A stretch of 64,000 nt of DNA from assembly GCF_008271365.1 (NCBI RefSeq), contig NZ_CP043430.1, forward strand, positions 2,976,001-3,040,000. The letters are read 5' to 3'. The notes beneath the pieces were generated by a model, which was not told the DNA's origin, did not search any database, and worked only from the letters and a program-made list of their open reading frames with translations. Each line of letters starts with the position of its first letter. The first letter of the stretch is position 1. This document shows positions 50,537-58,845 of the stretch, one piece after another. The DNA is from Microbacterium sp. 1S1 (GTDB lineage: Bacteria; Actinomycetota; Actinomycetes; Actinomycetales; Microbacteriaceae). A program made the translations under genes and the position numbers.

Positions 50537-52492
50537 GTGACGACCAATCAGCAGGCCGACCCCCTCATCGGGCGGCTTGTCGACGGTCGGTATCGCGTAC
50601 GCGCGCGGATCGCCCGGGGCGGCATGGCCACCGTCTACGTCGCCACCGACCTCCGCCTCGAGCGTCGCATCGCCCTGAAGGTGATGCACGCGCACCTCAG
50701 CGATGACTCCGCGTTCCAGAGCCGGTTCATCCAGGAGGCTCGCGCCGCCGCTCGTCTGGCCGACCCGCACGTCGTCAACGTGTTCGACCAGGGCCAGGAC
50801 GGCGAACTCGCCTACCTCGTGATGGAGTACCTTCCCGGCATCACCCTGCGCGAACTCCTCCGTGAGCAGAAGCGCCTCACCGTCGCCCAGACGATCACCA
50901 TCATGGACGCCGTGCTCGCCGGACTCTCCGCGGCACACCGTGCGGGGATCGTCCACCGCGACGTGAAGCCGGAGAACGTGCTGCTGGCCGAGGACGGTCG
51001 TATCAAGATCGGTGACTTCGGACTCGCCAGGGCCACGACGGCGAACACCGCGACCGGGCAACAGTTGCTCGGGACGATCGCCTACCTCGCTCCGGAGCTC
51101 GTGACCCGCGGCACGGCCGACGCCCGGAGCGACATCTACGCGCTGGGCATCATGCTCTACGAGATGCTCGTCGGAGAGCAGCCCTACAAGGGCGAGCAGC
51201 CCATGCAGATCGCGTTCCAGCACGCGACCGAGTCTGTACCCCGCCCCAGCGTGCGCAACCCCGCCGTGCCGGAGCAGCTCGACGAGCTGGTGCTCTGGGC
51301 GACCGAGAAGTCCCCGGACGAACGCCCGGACGATGCCCAACAGATGCTCGAGCGCCTGCGTGAGATCGAGCGCGAGATCGGGATCACCCCGGCCGTGAGC
51401 CGAACGACCGGATCCGCCCGCGACCAGGCGGATTCCGGCGACCTGACCAAGGTGATGCCCGGCACGATGGTGCTCCCGGAGCCGGCGACCGCCGCCTCCC
51501 CCGCCGTCGACAACGCGACGATCCTCCGGCGGCGGGCATCCAAGCGTCGCGCCCGTGGCGCCTTCCTCCTCTCCCTCGTCCTCCTGCTCGCCGTCCTCGC
51601 GGGCGGCGTGGGCTGGTGGTTCGGCTCCGGGCCGGGGTCGCTCATCGCCATCCCCGACGTAGCGGGCCAGACGTATGCCGAGGCCGCCGCCGACCTCACC
51701 GAGGCCGGCTTCGAACCCACCCAGCGGGACGAGTTCTCAGTCGACGTCGAGAAGGGCGTGGTCATCGAGACCGACCCGGGGAAGGGCACCAGAGTCGACA
51801 AGGGCACCGCCGTCGCCGTCGTGGTCTCCGCGGGCCCCGCCTCCCATGATCTCGCGGCGGTGGCCGGGCAGCCGTCGGATGACGTCCGCGCGGCGCTGCA
51901 GGCGGCCAACCTGGAGATCACGGAGGACGAGGAGTACTTCACCGACACCGCGGCAGGGTCGGTCATCAACGTCCGCATCACGCCGCGCGACGGTGGAGAC
52001 GCCTTCGGCTGCGAAGAGGGGTGCACCGTCCACGAGCGGGACACCGCGACGATGCAGGTATCGCGCGGACCCGTTCCCGACGTGACGGACATGACCGTGA
52101 AGCAGGCCACGGAGGCCCTCACCGGCAAGGGCCTCAAGGTCGCCGAGGAGAGCATCTACCGGCCCAGCGACTCCATCGGCAAGGACCGCGTCATCGGCTA
52201 CGCCGACCGCGCCGAGGAAGGGTCGTGGCGCCCCGGCGAGACGATCCAGCTCATCATCTCCCAGGGGCCGCCGCTCTTCGACGTGCCGGACGTCTCCGGC
52301 ATGACCAGGGACGAGGCGACCAAAGCCCTCTCCGACGCCGGCTTCACCTGGAGCTACACGAGCAGCACCGGGCTGCCGGATTCCGTGTGGGATCTCCTCG
52401 CGAACGAGAACACGCGCGTGGAGTCGTACAGCCCGTCCGAACCGCAGCGGAAGGGCACGAGCATCACGCTCACCATGAGCTTTGCCGGCTGA
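50537..52492 (+). CDS. pknL: PASTA-domain serine/threonine kinase PknL
   Basis: A 651-residue receptor kinase. The kinase domain (about residues 17-275) has ARGGMATVYVA, the VMH-type lysine region IALKVMHAHL, HRDVKPENVLL, DFGLARATT and GTIAYLAPEL. One membrane helix lies at about 341-363. Four PASTA repeats follow, beginning IAIPDVAGQT, DLAAVAGQPS, VPDVTDMTVK and VPDVSGMTRD. The second has an insert with two cysteines (FGCEEGCTV). PASTA domains bind muropeptides or lipid II. Position next to the Rv2175c homologue and aroG identifies it as PknL rather than PknB. The corynebacterial PknL also carries PASTA repeats, unlike the short mycobacterial one. Confidence 0.93.
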   Translation: MTTNQQADPLIGRLVDGRYRVRARIARGGMATVYVATDLRLERRIALKVMHAHLSDDSAFQSRFIQEARAAARLADPHVVNVFDQGQDGELAYLVMEYLPGITLRELLREQKRLTVAQTITIMDAVLAGLSAAHRAGIVHRDVKPENVLLAEDGRIKIGDFGLARATTANTATGQQLLGTIAYLAPELVTRGTADARSDIYALGIMLYEMLVGEQPYKGEQPMQIAFQHATESVPRPSVRNPAVPEQLDELVLWATEKSPDERPDDAQQMLERLREIEREIGITPAVSRTTGSARDQADSGDLTKVMPGTMVLPEPATAASPAVDNATILRRRASKRRARGAFLLSLVLLLAVLAGGVGWWFGSGPGSLIAIPDVAGQTYAEAAADLTEAGFEPTQRDEFSVDVEKGVVIETDPGKGTRVDKGTAVAVVVSAGPASHDLAAVAGQPSDDVRAALQAANLEITEDEEYFTDTAAGSVINVRITPRDGGDAFGCEEGCTVHERDTATMQVSRGPVPDVTDMTVKQATEALTGKGLKVAEESIYRPSDSIGKDRVIGYADRAEEGSWRPGETIQLIISQGPPLFDVPDVSGMTRDEATKALSDAGFTWSYTSSTGLPDSVWDLLANENTRVESYSPSEPQRKGTSITLTMSFAG

Positions 52493-52503
52493 CGCCGACA
52501 CGA

Positions 52504-52536
52504 CGAAGGGGCCGGAACGACGTTCCGGCCCCTTCG
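52504..52536. terminator. Bidirectional terminator between pknL and aroG
   Basis: CGAAGGGGCCGGAACG and CGTTCCGGCCCCTTCG form a 14-16-bp stem between convergent genes. Confidence 0.85.
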
Positions 52537-52553
52537 TGCTTCCTCCCCGCGGA

Positions 52554-53894
52554 TCAGCGCTTCTCGAGCTCCTCGGCCACGAGGAACGCCAGCTCCAGGG
52601 ACTGCATGTGGTTCAGGCGCGGGTCGCACAGGCTCTCATACCGCGTCGCGAGGGCCGCCTCGTCGATCTGCTCCGACCCACCGAGGCACTCGGTGACGTC
52701 ATCTCCGGTGAGCTCGACGTGGATGCCGCCGGGGAACGTGCCCACCGCGCGATGCGCCTCGAAGAACCCGCGGACCTCATCGACCACGTCGTCGAAACGG
52801 CGCGTCTTGTAGCCGGTCGGGGTGGTGATGCCGTTGCCGTGCATGGGGTCGGTGACCCACAGCGGCTGCGCCCCCGACTCCCGGACCGCCTCCAGCAGCG
52901 GCGGCAGTGCATCGCGGATGCGGCCGGCCCCCATGCGCGTGATGAAGGTCAGGCGCCCGGGTTCGCGCTCCGGGTCCAGCTTGTCGATCAGCGCGAGCGC
53001 GGTCTCCGGCGTCGTGGTGGGGCCGAGCTTCACGCCGATCGGGTTGCGGATCTTGGAGAAGTAGTCGACGTGCGCGCCGTCGAGCTCACGCGTCCGCTCC
53101 CCGATCCACAGGAAGTGGGCCGAGGTGTTGTACGGGGTGTCCGTGCGCGAGTCGATGCGCGTCATCGGGCGCTCGTAGTCCATGAGCAGACCCTCGTGAC
53201 CGGTGAAGAACTCGACGCGCTTGAGTTCGTCGAAGTCCGCGCCGGCGGCCTCCATGAACTTGATCGCGCGATCGATCTCGGCAGCCATGCGCTCGTACCG
53301 CTGGTTCGCCGGGTTCTGCGCGAAGCCCTTGTTCCAGGAGTGCACCTCGCGGAGGTCGGCGAAACCACCCTGCGTGAACGCCCGGATGAGGTTCAGCGTC
53401 GATGCGGCAGTGTGGTACCCCTGCAGGAGACGGCCGGGGTCGGCCTGACGCGAGCCCTCGGTGAAGTCGTAGCCGTTGACGATGTCGCCGCGGTACGCGG
53501 GGAGGGTGACCTCGCCGCGCGTCTCGGTGTCGCTGGAGCGCGGCTTGGCGAACTGGCCGGCCATGCGCCCCATCTTGACGACCGGCATGGACGCGCCATA
53601 CGTGAGCACGACGGCCATCTGCAGCACCGTCTTGATGCGGTTGCGGATCTGCTCGGCGGTCGCGCCGGCGAAGGTCTCGGCGCAGTCCCCGCCCTGCAGG
53701 AGGAAGGCCTGGCCCGAGGCTGCCCGGGCGAGACGGTCGCGAAGGTTGTCGACCTCGCCGGCGAAGACCAGCGGCGGGAGGCTCGAGATCTGTCGGGAGA
53801 CGTCGGCGACGCGGTCGGCGTCAGGCCACTGCGGCTGCTGCTTGATGGGGAGCGAGCGCCAGGCATCAAGGGCTTCGATGTGGTGCGGGAGCAT
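52554..53894 (-). CDS. aroG: Class II 3-deoxy-7-phosphoheptulonate (DAHP) synthase
   Basis: A 446-residue plant/mycobacterial-type DAHP synthase, the entry enzyme of aromatic amino acid synthesis. LQGGDCAETFAGATAEQIRN, MAGQFAKPRSSDTE, WVTDPMHGNGITT and VHVELTGDDVTECLG-like strings (HVELTGDDVTECLGG) carry the metal and phosphoenolpyruvate site. It corresponds to Rv2178c. The ATG at 53894 follows a TAGGCT box by 6 nt. Confidence 0.97.
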   Translation of the reverse strand: MLPHHIEALDAWRSLPIKQQPQWPDADRVADVSRQISSLPPLVFAGEVDNLRDRLARAASGQAFLLQGGDCAETFAGATAEQIRNRIKTVLQMAVVLTYGASMPVVKMGRMAGQFAKPRSSDTETRGEVTLPAYRGDIVNGYDFTEGSRQADPGRLLQGYHTAASTLNLIRAFTQGGFADLREVHSWNKGFAQNPANQRYERMAAEIDRAIKFMEAAGADFDELKRVEFFTGHEGLLMDYERPMTRIDSRTDTPYNTSAHFLWIGERTRELDGAHVDYFSKIRNPIGVKLGPTTTPETALALIDKLDPEREPGRLTFITRMGAGRIRDALPPLLEAVRESGAQPLWVTDPMHGNGITTPTGYKTRRFDDVVDEVRGFFEAHRAVGTFPGGIHVELTGDDVTECLGGSEQIDEAALATRYESLCDPRLNHMQSLELAFLVAEELEKR

Positions 53895-53900
53895 GCGTCA

Positions 53901-53906
53901 AGCCTA
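53901..53906 (-). promoter_or_regulatory. -10 box of a leaderless promoter for aroG (TAGGCT)
   Basis: TAGGCT on the minus strand, 6 nt, ATG at 53894. Confidence 0.6.
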
Positions 53907-53941
53907 GTGGGACCAGGTACCTCCCAGATGCGCCGCGGGTG

Positions 53942-54631
53942 CTATGTGACGCGGGCCGGAAGGCGGTCTTTGACGGTCGACGCGTAGACGTCCTCGTACT
54001 CCTGCTGGCCGAGGCGCTGGAGCGCCACCATGATCTCGTCGGTGACGGACCGCAGGATGTAGCGGTCGTTCTCCATGCCCGCGTAGCGGGAGAAGTCGAG
54101 GGGCTCGCCGATGACGATCCCCACCCGCATGACACGCGGAATTCGGCGTCCGATGGGCATGGCCGTGTCGGTGTCCACCATGATGACCGGGATGACGGGG
54201 ACCTTGGCCTCGAGCGCCATGCGCGCGATGCCGGTGCGGCCTCGGTAGAGCTTGCCGTCGGGGCTGCGTGTGCCCTCAGGGTAGATGCCGAGGAGGTCGC
54301 CGCCGCCGAGCACCTGCAGTCCGGTGTTGAGCGAGGCCTCGGAGGCCTTGCCACCGGAGCGGTCGATGGGGAGCTGGCCCGTCGCCTTCATGAAGAAGCG
54401 GGTCGACCAGCCCTTCAGACCCCGACCGGTGAAGTAGTCGCTCTTCGCAAGGAACGACATCGGCCGGTCGATCATGAGGGGCAGGAAGATCGAGTCGGCG
54501 AAGGACAGATGGTTGCTGGCGAGGATCGCGGCCCCCGTCGCGGGCACGTTCTTCCGCCCCACGATCCAGGGACGGAATACGGCCTTGACCACGGGGCCGA
54601 TCACGACGTATTTCATCAGCCAGTAGAACAT
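53942..54631 (-). CDS. 1-acyl-glycerol-3-phosphate acyltransferase (PlsC family)
   Basis: A 229-residue membrane-associated acyltransferase of phospholipid synthesis. The catalytic HX4D motif is in SNHLSFADSIFLP and the substrate motif is IYPEGTRSPDGKLYRGRTG. The N-terminus (FYWLMKYVVIGPVVKAVF) is an amphipathic or membrane helix. The ATG at 54631 is chosen over the frame from 54682 because a TAGACT box lies 8 nt before it, which would exclude the longer form. It corresponds to Rv2182c, near aroG. Confidence 0.92.
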   Translation of the reverse strand: MFYWLMKYVVIGPVVKAVFRPWIVGRKNVPATGAAILASNHLSFADSIFLPLMIDRPMSFLAKSDYFTGRGLKGWSTRFFMKATGQLPIDRSGGKASEASLNTGLQVLGGGDLLGIYPEGTRSPDGKLYRGRTGIARMALEAKVPVIPVIMVDTDTAMPIGRRIPRVMRVGIVIGEPLDFSRYAGMENDRYILRSVTDEIMVALQRLGQQEYEDVYASTVKDRLPARVT

Positions 54632-54639
54632 CGAGGTGC

Positions 54640-54645
54640 AGTCTA
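54640..54645 (-). promoter_or_regulatory. -10 box for the acyltransferase gene (TAGACT)
   Basis: TAGACT on the minus strand, 8 nt, ATG at 54631, so the leader is at most 1-2 nt. Confidence 0.5.
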
Positions 54646-54736
54646 GCGCCGTGCCGTCGATCGCCTCCAGGTTCGCCACCACGGGTCCACGCCACGCGAC
54701 TGAGTTTCACCCTGACCGCGACCCGGTGCCATGCTT

Positions 54737-54742
54737 TAGACT
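54737..54742 (+). promoter_or_regulatory. -10 box for the acyl-CoA ligase gene (TAGACT)
   Basis: TAGACT with a leader of about 35 nt that carries GAAGGAG 5-6 nt before the GTG at 54784. Confidence 0.55.
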
Positions 54743-54783
54743 CGGACCAACGCCCGTGCCCGACCGGTACCGAAGGAGCTGCC

Positions 54784-56616
54784 GTGGTCCAGTTTGAAGT
54801 CCCCGCGATCGTCCCCGCCGATCCCGACGCGAACGTCGCCGACCTGCTCGCCAAGCGCGTCGAGGCGACCCCCGACCGGGCGCTGTTCTCCGTCCCGCAG
54901 GGTGACGGATGGCGTGACATCTCCGCCGCCGACTTCGAGACCGCGGTCATCGCCCTGGCGAAGGGCTTCGCCGCCGCCGGTATCCAGCCCGGGGAGAAGG
55001 TGGGCTTCCTCGCCCGCACCACCTACGAATGGAGCCTCGTCGACTTCGCGCTCTTCTACGCCGGCGCCGTCATGGTGCCGATCTACGAGACCAGCTCCCC
55101 CTCGCAGATCCAGTGGATCCTCGAGGACTCCGGCGCCATCGCCCTCATCGTCGAGTCGGCCGAGCACTTCGCCCGCGTCGACGAAGTGCGCGGCGACCTC
55201 CCGCTCCTCCGCGAGGTCTGGCAGTTGCACCTCGGGGCTATTGACACGCTCACCGCGCAGGGTGCCTCGGTGTCCGACGAGGAGATTCAGCGTCGCCGGA
55301 ACCTCGCCGTCGGCTCCGACATCGCGACCCTCATCTACACCTCGGGCTCGACCGGCCGACCGAAGGGCTGCGTGCTCACCCACAGCAACTTCGTCGAGCT
55401 GTCCCGCAACTCCGCGAAGGCCCTCGACGAGGTCGTGCAGACGCCCGGCTCCTCGACGCTGCTCTTCATCACCACGGCGCACGTGTTCGCCCGGTTCATC
55501 TCCATCCTCAACGTGCACGCCGGTGTCCGCACCGGTCACCAGCCCGACACCCGCCAGCTCCTCCCCGCCCTCGGATCGTTCAAGCCCACCTTCCTCCTCG
55601 CGGTCCCGCGCGTCTTCGAGAAGGTCTACAACTCCGCCGAGCAGAAGGCCGAGGCGGGCGGCAAGGGCAAGATCTTCCGCGCAGCCGCCGACGTCGCGAT
55701 CGAGCACTCTCGCCTTCTCGAGGAGGGCAAGAAGATCCCGTTCGGCACGAAGCTCAAGTTCGCCCTGTTCAACAAGCTCGTATACTCCAAGCTCCGCGAG
55801 GCGATGGGCGGCAACGTGGTCTACGCCGTGTCCGGCTCCGCTCCCCTCGGCGCACGCCTCGGTCACTTCTTCCACAGCCTGGGCGTCGTGATCCTCGAGG
55901 GCTATGGACTCACCGAGACGACCGCACCGGCGACCGTGAACCTGGCCACGAAGTCGAAGATCGGCACCGTCGGACCCGCCCTTCCCGGCGTCGGGGTTCG
56001 CCTCGCCGACGACGGCGAGATCGAGGTGCGTGGCATCAACGTGTTCAAGGAATACTGGAACAACCCCGAGGCCACCGCCGAGGCCTTCAGCGACGGCGGC
56101 TGGTTCCACACCGGCGACATCGGCAGCTTCGACGCCGACGGCTTCCTCACGATCACCGGCCGCAAGAAGGAGATCATCGTCACGGCCGGCGGGAAGAACG
56201 TCGCCCCCGCCGCGCTCGAGGACCCGATCCGCGCGAACCCGATCGTGGGTCAGGTCGTCGTCGTCGGCGACCAGCGCCCCTTCATCTCGGCCCTCATCAC
56301 CCTCGACCCGGAGATGCTGCCGACCTGGCTCGCCAACAACGGACTCGACGAGAAGATGACCCTGGCCCAGGCATCCACGAACGCGCAGGTCCGCGCCGAG
56401 GTGCAGCGCGCGGTCGACGCGGCCAACGAGCGGGTGTCGCGCGCCGAGTCGATCCGCAAGTTCACGATCCTCGACTCGGAGTGGACGGAGTCCTCCGGTC
56501 ACCTCACCCCGAAGCTGTCGATCAAGCGGAACATCATCATGAACGACTTCGCCGACGAGATCGCCGCGATCTACGACGAGCCCGTGGCGACGACCAACGT
56601 CGCGATCGGGGGCTGA
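54784..56616 (+). CDS. Long-chain fatty acid-CoA ligase (FadD15-like)
   Basis: A 610-residue AMP-forming ligase that activates fatty acids as acyl-CoA. The P-loop is LIYTSGSTGRPKGCVLTHSN. The A5-type motif is EGYGLTETTAPAT, and HTGDIGSFDADGFLTITGRK plus GGKNVAPAALED mark the hinge and C-terminal domain with the catalytic lysine region near SGHLTPKLSIKR. It corresponds to fadD15 (Rv2187), in the same neighbourhood as aroG and the acyltransferase. The GTG start has a strong AAGGAG. Confidence 0.95.
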   Translation: MVQFEVPAIVPADPDANVADLLAKRVEATPDRALFSVPQGDGWRDISAADFETAVIALAKGFAAAGIQPGEKVGFLARTTYEWSLVDFALFYAGAVMVPIYETSSPSQIQWILEDSGAIALIVESAEHFARVDEVRGDLPLLREVWQLHLGAIDTLTAQGASVSDEEIQRRRNLAVGSDIATLIYTSGSTGRPKGCVLTHSNFVELSRNSAKALDEVVQTPGSSTLLFITTAHVFARFISILNVHAGVRTGHQPDTRQLLPALGSFKPTFLLAVPRVFEKVYNSAEQKAEAGGKGKIFRAAADVAIEHSRLLEEGKKIPFGTKLKFALFNKLVYSKLREAMGGNVVYAVSGSAPLGARLGHFFHSLGVVILEGYGLTETTAPATVNLATKSKIGTVGPALPGVGVRLADDGEIEVRGINVFKEYWNNPEATAEAFSDGGWFHTGDIGSFDADGFLTITGRKKEIIVTAGGKNVAPAALEDPIRANPIVGQVVVVGDQRPFISALITLDPEMLPTWLANNGLDEKMTLAQASTNAQVRAEVQRAVDAANERVSRAESIRKFTILDSEWTESSGHLTPKLSIKRNIIMNDFADEIAAIYDEPVATTNVAIGG

Positions 56617-56622
56617 CCGGTT

Positions 56623-56707
56623 CGCCGACCCCACCCCCTTCTGACCGAACCGGCCCCTTGCGCTCGTGCGCAGGGGGCCGGTTCGTACGAAAAGGGGTGG
56701 GTCGGCG
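56623..56707. terminator. Nested double-hairpin terminator between fadD-like gene and def
   Basis: An inner stem, CGAACCGGCCCC (56646-56657) with GGGGCCGGTTCG (56674-56685), sits inside an outer near-perfect repeat, GCCGACCCCACCCCCTT (56624-56640) with AAGGGGTGGGTCGGC (56692-56706). It fills the gap between convergent genes. Confidence 0.75.
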
Positions 56708-56708
56708 G

Positions 56709-57200
56709 CTAGAACCAAGAGCTCTCGCGGACCTCGCGCATCGCGACCTTCCTGGTCTCCGGGTCGAGCCGGGAGAGGAAGAGCTTGCCGTCGAGGTGGT
56801 CGGTCTCGTGCTGCAGCGCCTGGGCGAGCAGGCCCTCGCCCTCGAGCACGACGGGCCGCCCGTCGAGGTCGATCCCCTCGACGCGGGCCCAGGGGTGGCG
56901 CAAGGCGTCGTGCCACAGCCCCGGCACGGACAGGCAGCCCTCCCCCGTCGGCTGCGGCTCGCCGCGCACCTCGGTCAGTACCGGGTTGAGCACGTAGCCG
57001 ATCTCGCCATCGACGTTGTAACTGAAGGCACGAAGGGCGACACCAATCTGCGGGGCGGCCACGCCGGCGCGCCCCGGCAGCTCGACCGTCTCCAGCAGAT
57101 CGGTGACGAGAGCGCGCACGCCGTCGTCGATCCGTTCGATCGGAGCGCACACGGTGCGCAGGACCGGGTCGCCGAAGATCCGGATCTCGCGAACCGTCAT
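56709..57200 (-). CDS. def: Peptide deformylase
   Basis: A 163-residue metalloprotease that removes the N-terminal formyl group from nascent proteins. The three motifs are [17 protein letters not shown] and QHETDHLDG, which hold the metal Cys and two His and the catalytic Glu. The ATG shares one base with the stop of the MinD-like gene (TGATG), so the two are translationally coupled. Confidence 0.96.
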   Translation of the reverse strand: MTVREIRIFGDPVLRTVCAPIERIDDGVRALVTDLLETVELPGRAGVAAPQIGVALRAFSYNVDGEIGYVLNPVLTEVRGEPQPTGEGCLSVPGLWHDALRHPWARVEGIDLDGRPVVLEGEGLLAQALQHETDHLDGKLFLSRLDPETRKVAMREVRESSWF

Positions 57201-58777
57201 CAGGCGGCCTTCGCCCGGAGGCCCTCGACCAGGAGCGCGGCGAGTTCACGCGCTGCCTTCCTCGTCTCGGGGAGCAGATTGGCGAACACGATGGTGCCCC
57301 CTGCGGCGATCTGGGGGTCGTACGGCACCCGCACGACGCGGCGCGCGCGCGTCGCGAAGTGCGCCTCGAGCTCGCCGAGGCGGACCAGGGGTGTGCCGGG
57401 TGTCGACTGGTTGAGCACCACGATCGCCTCCCGCGCCTGCTGGGCGTATCCGTTGGTCTCCAGCCAGGTGAGGGTCTCGGAGGCCAACCGGGCCTCGTCG
57501 ACGCTGAGCCCGGAGACGATGACGATCTGGTCGGCCAGGTCGAGAGTCGCGGACATCACCGAATGGACGATGCCGGTGCCGGTGTCCGTGAGAACGAGCG
57601 AGTAGTAGTGGGCAGCGACATCGGCGACGTCGCGGTAGTCGCTGTCGCTGAACGCCTCGGCCACGCGCGGGTCCGCATCCGACGCGAGCACATCGAGCCG
57701 GGTCGCGTCGCGCGCCACGATCGCGGAGATGTCGTGATAGCCGCGCACGTCTTCGCGGATGCGGACGAGGTCGCGGACGGACTTGCCGTGCTGCGGGCGC
57801 TGCACCCGGTCGGCGAGGGTGCCGCGGTCGGGGTTCGCGTCCACCGCAATGACGCGATCCTCTCTGGCGTCCGCGAGCGCCATGCCGAGCAAGGCGGTGA
57901 CCGCGGTCTTCCCCACTCCGCCCTTGCGCGAGAGCACCGGCACGAACCGGGCGCCGCCGGCGAGGGGGGCGGCGATCCGCGCCGTGAGCTCCTTCCGCTC
58001 GCGTGCCCGGCGGCCGTCGCCGATGTTGAGCCGTCGACCGGACAGCGTGTACAGCAGGTGACTCCATCCGCCTTCGGGCTCGGGCTTGGCCACGCGGTGC
58101 GGGTCGAGGAGGCGGTCGGGTGTGAGCAGGTCGGCGGATTCGCGCGCGGACTCCCCCAGCTCGCCGAGGCGCTTGGAGGTCAGCGTCACGTCGGTGCGCG
58201 GCGCAGGGCGCGCTGTGACAGGGGCGACGGGCTTCGAGTCGGCTTCGGGCATGGTGTTCTCCTTCTGCACGGGCGTCCGGGGAGCGTGAGCCGAGTCGTC
58301 GACGGACGACGCGGCACGGTCGGCACCGGCCTTCGCGAGGAACAGCGCGGCGGCGGCTTCCTCTTCCGCCGTCGCCTCCGCACGGAAGCCGGAGGTCTCC
58401 GCGCGCGGTGCGGGCGGCTCGTCGACGACGACCACCGCGTCGACGACGTCCTCGGAGGTGGAGAGGACACCGCCGTCATCGACGACCGGTCGCTCCGTCG
58501 CCGTCCCGTCGATCGTCGTCACCTCGAGGACGGAGGCCTCGGCGGCTGTGACCGACGTGGGCACGGCGGGGAAAGCGAGGTCCTCGACGAGGTCGCCGAG
58601 CACCTCCCCCTCCACCACGCCGTCGTCCGCGAGGTCGTCGTCCTCCTCCGTCGGAAGAGCCACCCGTACCTGCGCAGTTCCGCCGAGGATTCCGATGCCG
58701 GCGGTGTCCACCGACGCGGCGTCGTCCAACACCCCCAGCGAACCGTCGTCCGGGTCGTCGTTGTTCTTGGCGGTCAC
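57200..58777 (-). CDS. Orphan MinD/ParA-like ATPase with long acidic N-terminal region
   Basis: A 525-residue protein. About 240 N-terminal residues are acidic and low-complexity ([20 protein letters not shown]-like and EEDDDLADD stretches) and probably disordered. A SIMIBI ATPase follows: Walker [17 protein letters not shown] (about residue 290), [28 protein letters not shown] and [14 protein letters not shown]. The [10 protein letters not shown] form is typical of EspI-like MinD proteins next to type VII secretion loci, but no WXG100 or EccC gene is here. GGAG lies 6 nt before GTG 58777. It is coupled to def. The function is unknown. Confidence 0.83.
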   Translation of the reverse strand: MTAKNNDDPDDGSLGVLDDAASVDTAGIGILGGTAQVRVALPTEEDDDLADDGVVEGEVLGDLVEDLAFPAVPTSVTAAEASVLEVTTIDGTATERPVVDDGGVLSTSEDVVDAVVVVDEPPAPRAETSGFRAEATAEEEAAAALFLAKAGADRAASSVDDSAHAPRTPVQKENTMPEADSKPVAPVTARPAPRTDVTLTSKRLGELGESARESADLLTPDRLLDPHRVAKPEPEGGWSHLLYTLSGRRLNIGDGRRARERKELTARIAAPLAGGARFVPVLSRKGGVGKTAVTALLGMALADAREDRVIAVDANPDRGTLADRVQRPQHGKSVRDLVRIREDVRGYHDISAIVARDATRLDVLASDADPRVAEAFSDSDYRDVADVAAHYYSLVLTDTGTGIVHSVMSATLDLADQIVIVSGLSVDEARLASETLTWLETNGYAQQAREAIVVLNQSTPGTPLVRLGELEAHFATRARRVVRVPYDPQIAAGGTIVFANLLPETRKAARELAALLVEGLRAKAA

Positions 58778-58839
58778 CTGTCACTCCAAACCTGTGCGAG
58801 CCTCGGGATGCGCCCAGGGTGCGCGGCCTCGCCCGCACA

Positions 58840-58845
58840 AGATTA
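58840..58845 (-). promoter_or_regulatory. Possible -10 box for the MinD-like gene built on the pyc stop codon (TAATCT)
   Basis: TAATCT on the minus strand, whose TAA is the pyc stop (58845-58843). It would give a leader of about 56 nt. Confidence 0.4.

Noticed and set aside
57200..58777. Part of a type VII secretion locus
   Set aside because: Only the MinD-like ATPase resembles one. No EccB, EccC, EccD, mycosin or WXG100 gene is within the window.
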